Assembly (NCBI RefSeq): GCF_001667585.1
Contig: NZ_LZJZ01000026.1
Coordinates: 1 to 64,000 of the forward strand
DNA: 64,000 nt
Source of the DNA: Mycobacterium sp. E2733
GTDB taxonomy: Bacteria > Actinomycetota > Actinomycetes > Mycobacteriales > Mycobacteriaceae
Direction: 5' to 3'
How positions within the stretch are numbered: the first letter of the stretch is position 1; each line of letters starts with the position of its first letter. The notes beneath the pieces are model-generated. The model worked only from the letters and a program-made list of their open reading frames with translations. It made no database searches and had not been told where the DNA came from. The position numbers and the translations under genes were made by a program. Below are positions 44,086 to 52,576 of this stretch, piece after piece.

Positions 44086-45168
44086 GTGCGCAGAGTCATT
44101 CAATTCTCCACCGGGAATGTGGGCCGGCATTCGTTGCGGGCCATTATCGGTAGACCGGACCTCGAATTGGTCGGCGTGCACGCCGCCAGCGCCGAGAAGA
44201 TCGGCCAGGATGCAGCGCAGTTGTGCGGACTGGACGAACCGACCGGCGTCATCGCCACCGACGACGTCGATGCGCTGGTGGCCCTCGGCGCCGACTGCGT
44301 GGTTTACACGTCTCAGGGCGAAACTCGCCCGATGGAAGCCATCGAACAGATGGCCAAGTTCCTTGCGGCGGGCACCAACGTCGTCGGCACGTCGATGGTC
44401 TGGCTCGTCGCGCCCCGCCACGCCGACGACTGGCTGCGCGAGCCCTTGGAGCGCGCCTGTGCGGCCGGCAACACCTCGCTCTACGTCAACGGCATCGACC
44501 CCGGCTTCTCCGGCGATACGCTGGTGCACTCGGCGGCCAGCCTGACCACGCGGGTCGATTCGATCACCGTGCAGGAGATCTTCGACTACGGGAACTATGA
44601 CGATGCCGAGTTCACCGGAGCGGCAATGGGATTCGGGACGACGCCGGACGACGACTCGCCGATGATGTTCCTGCCCGGGGTGATCGTGTCGATGTGGGGC
44701 GGTCAGGTCCGCAGCCTGGCGGACGATCTCGACATCAAACTGGACGACGTGCGCCAGCGCGTCGAACCCTGGTACACGCCGGAACGAATCGAGTGCACGA
44801 TGATGACGGTGGAGCCGGGACAGATGGGCGCGGTGCGCTTTGCCACCGAGGGCGTGATCGATGACAAGCCGGTGATCACCCTCGAGCACGTCACCCGGCT
44901 CACCCAGGCCGCGGCTCCGGACTGGGAGTTCCCGCCCGAGGGGCACACTGGCGTACACCGCGTCATCGTGGAGGGCGAACCGCGGGTGGAAATCAACACC
45001 CACGTCTCCCACCCTCTCTTCGATTCCACTGATGCGGGCTGCATTTCGACGGCGGGCCGGGCCGTCAATGCGATCGACTGGGTGTGCCGCGCGCCCCAAG
45101 GACTGATCGGGGTGGAGGACATCCCGCTGTCCACGACGATGCGTGGCCTGATGTGGAACGAGCGGTAG
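44086..45168 (+). CDS. DapB-like NAD(P) oxidoreductase, 360 aa
   Basis: The intact counterpart of the broken copy at 39792. The Rossmann start MRRVIQFSTGNVGRHSLRAI is followed by LVGVHAASAEKIGQDAAQLCG and the YVNGIDPGFSGDTL loop. The C-terminal domain ends VNAIDWVCRAPQGLIGVEDIP, parallel to the NAIPAV...APPG element of the relatives. The start is GTG at 44086. It stands 4 nt before the mycofactocin-type SDR, so both are surely co-transcribed. The family's true reaction in mycobacteria is unknown to me; an NAD(P)-linked reduction of a carbonyl or imine is the general expectation. Confidence 0.8.
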   Translation: MRRVIQFSTGNVGRHSLRAIIGRPDLELVGVHAASAEKIGQDAAQLCGLDEPTGVIATDDVDALVALGADCVVYTSQGETRPMEAIEQMAKFLAAGTNVVGTSMVWLVAPRHADDWLREPLERACAAGNTSLYVNGIDPGFSGDTLVHSAASLTTRVDSITVQEIFDYGNYDDAEFTGAAMGFGTTPDDDSPMMFLPGVIVSMWGGQVRSLADDLDIKLDDVRQRVEPWYTPERIECTMMTVEPGQMGAVRFATEGVIDDKPVITLEHVTRLTQAAAPDWEFPPEGHTGVHRVIVEGEPRVEINTHVSHPLFDSTDAGCISTAGRAVNAIDWVCRAPQGLIGVEDIPLSTTMRGLMWNER

Positions 45169-45172
45169 CCGG

Positions 45173-45988
45173 GTGACACCACATCCGGGACGTGTTGCCG
45201 GTAAACGCATTCTGATTACCGGTGCCGCCCGGGGGCTGGGGCGCAGTCACGCGCTCCGGCTTGCCGAGGAGGGCGCCGACCTGATCCTGGTCGACATCTG
45301 CCGATCTCTGCCGGAGATCGAATATCCCTTGGCCACAGAGCAAGACCTTGAGGAGACGGTGCGGCTAATTGGTGAGTTCGGCCGCCGCTGTGTGAGTCGG
45401 GTCGTCGACGTACGCGACGGGGCCGAGCTCCGCGAGGCCGTCGATGACGGCGTCGCGGTCCTCGGCGGTTTGGACGGCGCCGTCGCCAACGCCGGCGTGC
45501 TGACGGTTGCGCCCTGGGACAAGACAACTTTCGAGGACTGGCGCACGGTGGTCGACGTGAACCTTATCGGCGTGTGGAATACGTGCGCCGCGGCCATACC
45601 CCACCTGCTCGACCAAGGCGGTGGCAGCCTGGTCAATATCAGCTCTGCCGGCGCCATCAAAGGCTTTCCGTTGCAGCTCCCTTACACGGCCGCGAAGCAT
45701 GGTGTCGTGGGTTTGACCCTGGCGTTGGCCAACGAACTGGCCGCCCAGAATGTTCGGGTCAACTCGGTGCATCCGACGGGTTCTCCGACCGGCATGATCC
45801 CGCCGTCGATCGGCGCCGCTCTGGGCGAATTGCGGCCCGACCTGATCCCCATCTTCGTCAATGCGATGCCCACTCCGGCCATCGAGCCCCTAGAGGTCAG
45901 CCACGCGGTGCTGTTCCTGCTATCCGACGAGTCCCGCTATGTGACGGGATTGCAGTTCAAGGTCGACGCCGGCGTGACGATCAACTGA
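45173..45988 (+). CDS. mycofactocin-type SDR (carveol-dehydrogenase-like), 271 aa
   Basis: An SDR with TGAARGLG (16-23), catalytic Ser157/158, Tyr171 and Lys175 (YTAAK). After the second strand it carries the insertion DICRSLPEIEYPLATEQDLEET and continuation to GRR (residues 41-72). This is the hallmark of the mycofactocin-associated SDR subfamily, whose members keep NAD bound and pass electrons to the peptide cofactor mycofactocin; carveol dehydrogenase is a known example. It implies that alcohol oxidation in this region uses mycofactocin as carrier. The mft genes are not in the window. GTG at 45173 follows the previous stop by 4 nt. It ends 124 nt from the convergent lppI. Confidence 0.85.
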   Translation: MTPHPGRVAGKRILITGAARGLGRSHALRLAEEGADLILVDICRSLPEIEYPLATEQDLEETVRLIGEFGRRCVSRVVDVRDGAELREAVDDGVAVLGGLDGAVANAGVLTVAPWDKTTFEDWRTVVDVNLIGVWNTCAAAIPHLLDQGGGSLVNISSAGAIKGFPLQLPYTAAKHGVVGLTLALANELAAQNVRVNSVHPTGSPTGMIPPSIGAALGELRPDLIPIFVNAMPTPAIEPLEVSHAVLFLLSDESRYVTGLQFKVDAGVTIN

Positions 45989-46089
45989 TTGGGTTCCAGA
46001 GGCCCGCCACTCGGTCCGACCGCGTATCGCAGTTCCGCGGGCCATGGCAACAGCCGCCGTTCACCCACCGATATCGCATCGACGATGAG

Positions 46090-46106
46090 GGCGACATGAC
46101 GTCGCC
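46090..46106. terminator. small hairpin between convergent genes
   Basis: GGCGAC (46090-46095) and GTCGCC (46101-46106) form a 6-bp stem with a 5-nt loop, just past the lppI stop on the minus strand and 100 nt past the SDR stop. There is no U-tract. It could be a weak terminator or a chance hairpin; the rest of 45989-46112 shows nothing else. Confidence 0.25.
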
Positions 46107-46112
46107 AGGCGA

Positions 46113-46784
46113 TCACGAACAGCTGAAAGCCGCGCCGACGCCGTCCGGCGGCGGCGCCGGCTTCAGGCAGCCGAATGGCTCGATGCCCGAGGGGCTCAAT
46201 CGGGCGGCCGACTGGTGGGCATAGTTCACGCAATACAGTCCGGTTTGATCGGCCCGGCACCGATTATCGCCGAATGACAGCGAATCACCGTTCGCCAGCT
46301 CCGAACCGTTGCCGTTGATGAACGGGCCGGGATCGGCGCGCGACGCACCCACCTGCAGATTCAGGCCGTCAAACGTCACCCAACCGCCCTGCCAGTTGCC
46401 GTAGGAGGTCGCGGGCGCGGGCGGCGGATTGGTCAGGCTCACCAGACACAGCAGGGCGGCACCCGTGTGTTTGGAATCGGTCATGCAAGATGCTTTGCCG
46501 GCGACGGCCGTGAACGCGATGTCATTGCCGAGCGGCGTGGTCGCACCGTCGCGAATCGCGTTGTGATACTGACCGGGGTCCGCGGGACGGCCTGCTTCGA
46601 TCCACCCGATGACGTCGGCGATCGCGGTGCCAGGCGTCGGCGCGGCCGAAGGCGCGGGTGGCTTGCTTCCCGACGGGCCGGATGCAGCGCTCCTCGATGT
46701 CTGAGTTTGCTGGGACTGGCCGCCGACCGTGTGAGAACACCCGGCGATCAGTAACGACAATGCGAGCAGCGCGGCGATCCGCAT
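46113..46784 (-). CDS. lppI: lipoprotein LppI, 223 aa
   Basis: A secreted lipoprotein. A short signal peptide leads to the lipobox LIAGC with Cys16 as lipidation site, followed by a Ser/Pro/Gln-rich linker to about residue 50. The folded part has four or more cysteines (SCMTDS, LLCLVS, NRCRAD, LYCVN) that may pair outside the cell. The role is unknown. The length and position next to lipT match M. tuberculosis Rv2046. It diverges from lipT over a 79-nt gap. Confidence 0.88.
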   Translation of the reverse strand: MRIAALLALSLLIAGCSHTVGGQSQQTQTSRSAASGPSGSKPPAPSAAPTPGTAIADVIGWIEAGRPADPGQYHNAIRDGATTPLGNDIAFTAVAGKASCMTDSKHTGAALLCLVSLTNPPPAPATSYGNWQGGWVTFDGLNLQVGASRADPGPFINGNGSELANGDSLSFGDNRCRADQTGLYCVNYAHQSAARLSPSGIEPFGCLKPAPPPDGVGAAFSCS

Positions 46785-46863
46785 TCAGCCAGGCTAAACC
46801 GCAATGCCCGCAAATAAGGCGCTGCGCGCGCGTTACGTCCGTCATGTCGGCTAACGTCGGGTT

Positions 46864-48369
46864 ATGCATCAGCGCACCGTCCGCGCACGCACGACCATCG
46901 GCACCGTGGAAGGGTTCACCCGCGACGGCGTCCACCGCTGGCGATCCGTCCCGTATGCCCGGCCACCGGTCGGGCCTCTGCGATTGCGCGCGCCCCAGCC
47001 GGCGCAACCGTGGTCGGGTGTGCGGCACTGCCACGGCTTCGCCAACTGCGCACCCCAGCAGCGCCGCTACACCATGCTCGGTGTCGGCCGGTACCAGCCG
47101 ATGGGGGAGGACTGCCTCACCCTCAACGTCGTCACCCCCGAGACCCCCGCCGAAGGGCCGCTGCCCGTCATGGTCTTCATTCACGGCGGCGGCTACATCC
47201 TGGGCAGCTCGGCCACGCCGCTTTACGACGGTGCGGCGCTGGCGCGCCGTGGCTGCGTGTACGTATCGGTGAACTACCGGCTGGGCGCGTTGGGTTGTCT
47301 CGACCTGTCGTCCCTCTCTACCCCGGACATCACGATCGACAGCAACTTGTTCCTGCGCGACCTCGTGATGGCGTTGCGCTGGGTGAAGGACAACATCTCC
47401 GCATTCGGCGGCGATCCGGACAACGTCACCATCTTCGGGGAGAGCGCCGGAGCGCACATCACCGCCACCCTGTTGGCGGTGCCCGCCGGCGAAGGGCTGT
47501 TCTCCCGGGCAATTTCGGAGAGCCCGGCCTCCGGCATGGTTCGGTCGCGAGAGACCGCGGCGGAGTTCGCGACGCGCTTCGCCGCACTCCTGGGCGCACG
47601 ACCACAGGACGCCGCCGAGGCCCTGATGCAGGCGTCGCCGATGCAATTGGTGGACACCCAGCACCGGCTGATCGACCAGGGCATGGAGGACAGGTTGGGC
47701 GCCTTTCCGATCGGCCCGGTCGCCGGCGACGACGTCGTGCCCATCGATCCGGTCGAGGCGATGCGCGGTGGGCACGCGCACCGGGTGCCGCTGATCGTGG
47801 GTACAAATGCCGAGGAGGGTCGCCTGTTCACCCGGTTCCTCAAAATGCTGCCGACCAATCAAGCGATGATCGAAGAGCTGCTTGCTGACGCGGAACCAGA
47901 TGCGCGCGAACGCATTACGTCCGCGTACCCGGATTACCCCGCGCCATCGGCGTGCATCCAGCTCGGCGGTGACTTCGCCTTCGGTTCGGCGGCCTGGCAG
48001 ATCGCCGAGGCCCACAGTGCGCACGCGCCCACCTACCTCTACCGGTACGATTACGCCCCCCGTACGCTGCGCTGGTCGGGCCTGGGCGCCACCCATGCCA
48101 CCGAGTTGCTGGCCGTCTTCGACGTCTATCGCACCCGATTCGGCGCCCTGTTGACCGCCGCGGCCGATCGGCGCGCCGCGCTGCGGGTCAGTAACCAGGT
48201 GCAGCGGCGGTGGCGTTCCTTCAGCCGGCACGGTGCGCCGGGCGACGACTGGCCCACCTACACCACCGCCGACCGTGCCGTCATGGTCTTCGACCGCAAG
48301 AGCCGCGTCGAGTTCGACCCGCATCCGCACCGCCGGATTGCCTGGGATGGCTTCTCCCTGGCCCGGTGA
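46864..48369 (+). CDS. lipT: carboxylesterase LipT, 501 aa
   Basis: A type-B carboxylesterase of the alpha/beta hydrolase fold. The oxyanion motif HGGG is at residues 107-110, the nucleophile Ser194 lies in FGESAGAH, a probable acid Glu is in GTNAEEGRLF, and a probable His is in GATHATEL. No signal peptide is evident. It hydrolyses short-chain or aromatic esters by family analogy; the in vivo substrate is unknown. The gene corresponds in position and size to Rv2045c. A two-domain kinase-like gene starts 18 nt later. Confidence 0.9.
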   Translation: MHQRTVRARTTIGTVEGFTRDGVHRWRSVPYARPPVGPLRLRAPQPAQPWSGVRHCHGFANCAPQQRRYTMLGVGRYQPMGEDCLTLNVVTPETPAEGPLPVMVFIHGGGYILGSSATPLYDGAALARRGCVYVSVNYRLGALGCLDLSSLSTPDITIDSNLFLRDLVMALRWVKDNISAFGGDPDNVTIFGESAGAHITATLLAVPAGEGLFSRAISESPASGMVRSRETAAEFATRFAALLGARPQDAAEALMQASPMQLVDTQHRLIDQGMEDRLGAFPIGPVAGDDVVPIDPVEAMRGGHAHRVPLIVGTNAEEGRLFTRFLKMLPTNQAMIEELLADAEPDARERITSAYPDYPAPSACIQLGGDFAFGSAAWQIAEAHSAHAPTYLYRYDYAPRTLRWSGLGATHATELLAVFDVYRTRFGALLTAAADRRAALRVSNQVQRRWRSFSRHGAPGDDWPTYTTADRAVMVFDRKSRVEFDPHPHRRIAWDGFSLAR

Positions 48370-48387
48370 CCTGGCACGCTGACCCTC

Positions 48388-50394
48388 ATGCATGGCGACA
48401 CCGCAGAAGTCATCGAACGACCCGCCGACCTCACCGCCGCATGGCTGGAAGCGGCGATCGGAGCCGGACCCATCGCCGACTTCTCGGTCGAGCGCATCGG
48501 CACCGGGCAGATGAGCGAGTGTTACCGCGTTCGGCTCAGCTACGCCGATGCCGCGGAGGCGCCCGGCAGGCCCGGGTCGGTGGTGCTCAAGGTGGCGGCC
48601 ACCGACCCGGTGAGCCGGCAAACGGGGCTGGCGCTGGGCCTGTACGAACGCGAGGTGCGCTTCTATGGCGACATCGCGCCACGCCTGGGCGGGCCGATCG
48701 CGCCCTGCTACCACGCCGCCGTCGACACCTCGACGGGCGCGTTCGATCTGCTGCTGGGCGATGCCGGGCCGGCGGTCGTCGGGGACGAAATCGCAGGCGC
48801 GACAGCCGAACAGGCGCACCTCTGTGTCGTCGAGCTGGGGCGGCTGCATGGCCCGCTGCTGGGCGACACCGCGTTGGCCGAGGCCCCGTGGCTGAACCGC
48901 GAATCGCCGCTCACCCAGGCGATGATCACCCCGCTGTATGCCGGGTTCATCGACCGCTACGGCGACCAGATCGCGCCGGAACACCGCATGGTGTGCGAAC
49001 GCCTGGTCGCATCCTTCGACGGTTACCTGGCCGCCGAGTCGGCGCCCGACCGCATCCGTGGGCTGATGCACGGTGACTACCGCCTGGACAACTTGTTGTT
49101 CGGCACCGCCGGGGCAGACCGCCCGTTGACGGTCGTTGATTGGCAGACGGTTTCCTGGGGGCCGGCCCTGACCGACCTGTCGTACTTCCTCGGCTGCGCG
49201 TTGCCGACCCGGGACCGCCGGGAGCAGTACGACGCTTTGCTGCGGGCTTACCACGAGGCGCTGGGGCCCGCGGCGCCCCTCACGCTCGCCGACGTCGCCG
49301 AAGGCGTTCGCCGGCAGAGCTTTTTCGGTGTGATGATGGCGATCGTCTCCTCGATGCTGGTGGAGCGCACCGAGCGCGGCGACCGGATGTTCATGACGAT
49401 GCTGCAACGGCACTGCGACCACGTGCTCGACACCGACGCGCTGGCGACCCTGACCGCCGCGCAGACACCCGAACCCCTGCGGCCCACGGAGGAGGACGAG
49501 GGCGCGCACGCGCCGACCGCCGAACCGCTGTGGAGCGAGAGCTGGTATGCCGACTTCGCCGATGCGGCACAGGGATTGGGCGGCTGGTTCCGCCTCGGCC
49601 TGATCGCCAACGAACAGAAGGCGTGGGTGCACGCGCTGCTGTGCGGCCCCGACATGCCCACCGTGGCCGTCGACGCGCAAGTACCGCTGCCGGCGGATCC
49701 GTGGAACGTGCGCACCGACTCCTTCGAGCTCGGCCACTCCGCGACCACCGCGCTGCAGACCTACCGCGTCGACCTGCACGCGCGCGCCCAGGCTTACCGC
49801 GATCCGTCGGCGTTGTTGCGCGGGGAGCCCGGCAACCCCGTCGAAATGACGATGCGCTTGGTGTGGGACACCGACGGCGTCCCGTACAAGTACCGGTTGA
49901 CGACGCGTTACGAGATCCCGTGCCGCGTCTCGGGCACGGTCACCATCGATGACGCCAGCCACCGCGTCGAGTCGGTCCCCGGCCAGCGCGATCACTCGTG
50001 GGGGGTCCGCGACTGGTGGAGCATGGACTGGATCTGGAGCGCGCTGCACCTGGACGACGGAACCCATCTGCACGGTGTCAGCATCCGCATTCCCGGCGCA
50101 CCGGCCTTCAGCATCGGCTACTCCCAGGATGCCGAGGGAACGGTCACCGAGCTGCAGACGGTGGATTCACGAGAGTCGTTCGGCGAGAACGGGTTACCGC
50201 TGGGCGCCACAATGGCGCTCGACCCCGGCGCGATCACCGCGGACGTCGAGGTCCGAGGCCACGCGCCGGTGCGTCTGACCGCCGCGGACGGGCGGGTGAG
50301 CCAGTTCCCGCGGGTCTGGGCGACCGTCCGGACGGTCGACGGACGCAACGGCGTCGGCTGGTTGGAATGGAACCGCAACCTCGCGTCCGAGTGA
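48388..50394 (+). CDS. aminoglycoside-phosphotransferase-like kinase fused to a second domain, 668 aa
   Basis: Residues about 10-370 are a protein-kinase-like APH/ecdysteroid-kinase fold. They contain a lysine in VVLKVAA (about residue 68), the Brenner motif HGDYRLDN (228-235) and the metal-binding DWQ (251-253). Residues about 385-668 form a separate beta-rich domain of the kind annotated DUF7064/7065-like, with conserved GQRDHSWGVRDWWSMDW near residues 533-550; I do not know its function. The natural substrate is unknown. It lies between lipT and gluconokinase and overlaps the latter by GTGA. In M. tuberculosis this position holds the short Rv2044c, which might be a remnant, but I cannot check that. 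Confidence 0.75.
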   Translation: MHGDTAEVIERPADLTAAWLEAAIGAGPIADFSVERIGTGQMSECYRVRLSYADAAEAPGRPGSVVLKVAATDPVSRQTGLALGLYEREVRFYGDIAPRLGGPIAPCYHAAVDTSTGAFDLLLGDAGPAVVGDEIAGATAEQAHLCVVELGRLHGPLLGDTALAEAPWLNRESPLTQAMITPLYAGFIDRYGDQIAPEHRMVCERLVASFDGYLAAESAPDRIRGLMHGDYRLDNLLFGTAGADRPLTVVDWQTVSWGPALTDLSYFLGCALPTRDRREQYDALLRAYHEALGPAAPLTLADVAEGVRRQSFFGVMMAIVSSMLVERTERGDRMFMTMLQRHCDHVLDTDALATLTAAQTPEPLRPTEEDEGAHAPTAEPLWSESWYADFADAAQGLGGWFRLGLIANEQKAWVHALLCGPDMPTVAVDAQVPLPADPWNVRTDSFELGHSATTALQTYRVDLHARAQAYRDPSALLRGEPGNPVEMTMRLVWDTDGVPYKYRLTTRYEIPCRVSGTVTIDDASHRVESVPGQRDHSWGVRDWWSMDWIWSALHLDDGTHLHGVSIRIPGAPAFSIGYSQDAEGTVTELQTVDSRESFGENGLPLGATMALDPGAITADVEVRGHAPVRLTAADGRVSQFPRVWATVRTVDGRNGVGWLEWNRNLASE

Positions 50395-50885
50395 GCGGAC
50401 GGGCTCCCGTCGTGGTGATGGGTGTTTCGGGATCGGGGAAGTCGACCGTGGGGGTGGCGCTCGCCCGGCGTTTGCGGGTTCCCTTCGTGGACTCCGACGC
50501 CCTGCACCCACCGGGCAATATCGCCAAGATGGCGGCCGGTGAACCGCTGGACGACGACGACCGCTACCCCTGGCTGGACAAGGTCGGCGAGTGGTTGGCC
50601 GGCCACCGCGACGGAGGCGTGGTGAGTTGTTCGGCGCTCAAACGCGCATACCGCGACCAGTTGCGCACGCACTGCCCGCAGGTCGAATTCCTGCACCTCG
50701 CCGGTTCGCCGGCACTCATCAGCTGCCGACTGACCGTCAGGATCGGTCATTTCATGCCGGCCGCGCTGCTGCGCTCGCAATTCGACGCGCTGGAGCCGCT
50801 CGGCGCCGACGAGTCCGGCGTGACCGTCGACGCCGGTCAGGGCGTCGATGCGATCATCGACGCCTATCTAAGCGGCAGCGGGTGA
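50391..50885 (+). CDS. gntK: gluconokinase GntK, 164 aa
   Basis: Phosphorylates D-gluconate to 6-phosphogluconate, feeding the pentose phosphate pathway. The P-loop GVSGSGKS is at residues 11-18, FVDSDALHPPGNIAKM is the family's gluconate-site signature, and GHFMPAALLRSQFDALEPLGADE matches the lid and C-terminal signature. The length is normal for GntK. GTG at 50391 overlaps the preceding stop as GTGA, which fixes the start. No gluconate permease is nearby. Confidence 0.9.
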   Translation: MSGRAPVVVMGVSGSGKSTVGVALARRLRVPFVDSDALHPPGNIAKMAAGEPLDDDDRYPWLDKVGEWLAGHRDGGVVSCSALKRAYRDQLRTHCPQVEFLHLAGSPALISCRLTVRIGHFMPAALLRSQFDALEPLGADESGVTVDAGQGVDAIIDAYLSGSG

Positions 50886-50889
50886 GCTG

Positions 50890-51921
50890 TCAGGAAAGCT
50901 TGCGACGACCGGTTTTGACCTGCTCCCCGAGTCGTTCGCGCGCGGTGTCCGCCAGGTAACCACCCCGAGCGCGGGCCGTGTCGGCGAGGTAGCTGCCCCG
51001 CGCGCGGGCGGTTTCGGCGAGGTCCTCACCGCGATCCAAGGCCGTGCTCGCCAGTTCTTCGCCACGCTTGCGCGCCTTCTCGGCCAGCTTCTCGCTGCGC
51101 TTGCGCGCCTTCTCCGCCAGCGGCGCGGCCCAGTCGGCGGCTTCGTCGGCGAGTTCCTCGCCGCGCTTGCGGGCCTTCTTGGCCAGGGGCGCGGCTCGTT
51201 CGGCGGCTTCGTCGGCCAACTCCTCGCCGCGCTTGCGGGCCTTCTTGGCCAGTGGCTTGCTTCGTTCGGCGGCCGTGCTGGCGAATTCGCGCCCGCGTTC
51301 GAGGGCGGCCTCGGCGTACGGCGCGCCTCGCTCGGCGGCGGTTCCGGCCAGTTCGCGGCCGCGTTCGGCGCCGATTTGCAGGCCGTGCACGATCTTCTCG
51401 CCCAACTCCGAGAAGTCGGTCTCGAATGCGCCGTCGTCCGAACCCGGTAGCGCCGACGACACTCGCTCGGAGAGCCGTTCGGCCGCCCGGCGGCTGCGCC
51501 ACCCGAGCGACGGCTTGCCCGCCGTGTCGGCCGACGCGATCAACAATCCGCCCACCAGGCTGAGGTCGGTGAGGAACTGCTGGCGCTTCTGAGCTTTCGC
51601 CTCCGGGTCGCTTTCGTTCCAGAACGAGTGCGCCCCGAGGTTGGCCGGTAGCACCGTGAACGCGAGGGCGGCCGAGGCGACGCGCGGCAGTTTGCCGGTG
51701 GCCAGCAACAGGCCGCCGCCGATCTGGACGGCGGCAGTGATTTGTGCGACCGTCTCGGGGTCGCTCGGAATGCTGCCGCTCACCGAATTCGGCAGCGCCT
51801 GCAAACCATCCACCGCGGGGGCGGCGGCTGCCGCCGCCGATTTGGGGTTCAGCAGGGAATTGACTCCTTGGCCGATGAAAGCCACTGAAAGCAACGGGCG
51901 CGCGATTCTCCGGATCAACAT
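50890..51921 (-). CDS. DoxX-family membrane protein with long 11-residue-repeat tail, 343 aa
   Basis: Residues 1-135 are a DoxX-type membrane domain with four hydrophobic segments (LLSVAFIGQGV, ITAAVQIGGGLLLAT, VASAALAFTVLPANL, LTDLSLVGGLLIA) and the family's HSFWNE turn. Residues 185-338 consist of about fourteen consecutive 11-residue units such as RKRGEELADEA and AERAAPLAKKA, giving a long, highly charged amphipathic helix. Such tails occur in LEA-like, apolipoprotein-like and heparin-binding mycobacterial proteins. ATG at 51921 starts right at the first membrane segment; the longer frame overlaps pncA. It is convergent with gntK and divergent from pncA (94-nt gap). Confidence 0.8.
   Translation of the reverse strand: MLIRRIARPLLSVAFIGQGVNSLLNPKSAAAAAAPAVDGLQALPNSVSGSIPSDPETVAQITAAVQIGGGLLLATGKLPRVASAALAFTVLPANLGAHSFWNESDPEAKAQKRQQFLTDLSLVGGLLIASADTAGKPSLGWRSRRAAERLSERVSSALPGSDDGAFETDFSELGEKIVHGLQIGAERGRELAGTAAERGAPYAEAALERGREFASTAAERSKPLAKKARKRGEELADEAAERAAPLAKKARKRGEELADEAADWAAPLAEKARKRSEKLAEKARKRGEELASTALDRGEDLAETARARGSYLADTARARGGYLADTARERLGEQVKTGRRKLS
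50908..51369 (-). repeat. 33-nt (11-codon) tandem repeat array, about 14 units
   Basis: It codes residues 185-338 of the DoxX-type protein. Successive units have the pattern x-x-R-(G/S/A)-x-x-(L/Y/F)-A-x-x-A with no insertions for thirteen units. Two 66-nt (two-unit) blocks at about 51136-51265 are nearly identical in DNA, which suggests recent expansion. The array may vary in copy number among strains. Confidence 0.85.
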
Positions 51922-52015
51922 GGCCGGTGGATTACCCGACTCGTTGGCGAACAAACCGTCCCACCGATACGCCCAGCTGAAGCGCCGTGGCGGGCGACAC
52001 CGATAGGGTGAACGC

Positions 52016-52576
52016 GTGAGGGCGTTGATCATCGTCGACGTGCAAAACGACTTCTGCGAGGGCGGCTCGCTGCCGGTGACTGGAGGCGCCGCCGTGGCGC
52101 CCGCCATCAACGACTATCTGGCCGGCGAGCCGGGCTACCAGCACGTCGTAGCAACCCAGGACTCGCACATTGAGCCAGGCGACCATTTCTCCGACCGGCC
52201 TGATTATTCCGCGTCATGGCCCCCGCACTGCATCGCCGGAAGCCCGGGTGCGGACTTCCGGCCCGACCTCGACACCAGCCGGATCGAGGCGGTCTTCCGC
52301 AAAGGCGCCTTCGCCGCGGCATACAGCGGTTTCGAGGGCGTCGATCAGAACGGGACCCCGCTGTTGGACTGGTTGCGGGAGCGTGGGGTCGACGAGGTCG
52401 ATGTGGTCGGCATCGCCACCGACCAGTGCGTCCGGCGCACCGCCGAGGACGCCGCGCGGGCGGGCCTGTCCACCAGGGTGCTGATGAACCTGACCGCGGC
52501 CGTGTCGCCGGACTCGGCCGCCGCGGCGCTGGGGGAAATGCGGTCCGCGGGCATCGAGGTGGTCGGGGGACCGTGA
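52016..52576 (+). CDS. pncA: nicotinamidase/pyrazinamidase PncA, 186 aa
   Basis: Hydrolyses nicotinamide to nicotinate in NAD salvage and converts pyrazinamide to pyrazinoic acid. The catalytic triad Asp8, Lys96, Cys138 and the metal ligands Asp49, His51, His57, His71 are all present at the same numbers as in the M. tuberculosis enzyme of 186 residues. His57, which is Asp in pyrazinamide-resistant M. bovis, is intact. The start is GTG at 52016. The stop overlaps the next start as TGATG (1 nt), as in Rv2043c-Rv2042c. Confidence 0.96.
   Translation: MRALIIVDVQNDFCEGGSLPVTGGAAVAPAINDYLAGEPGYQHVVATQDSHIEPGDHFSDRPDYSASWPPHCIAGSPGADFRPDLDTSRIEAVFRKGAFAAAYSGFEGVDQNGTPLLDWLRERGVDEVDVVGIATDQCVRRTAEDAARAGLSTRVLMNLTAAVSPDSAAAALGEMRSAGIEVVGGP

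Noticed and set aside
46522..50073. 1183-codon open frame opposite lipT and the kinase-like gene
   Set aside because: It overlaps two well-supported genes and has a low-complexity His/Gln/Arg-rich composition typical of antisense frames in GC-rich DNA.
50908..51369. CRISPR array
   Set aside because: The repeats are coding 33-nt units without unique spacers, in frame with the DoxX-type gene.
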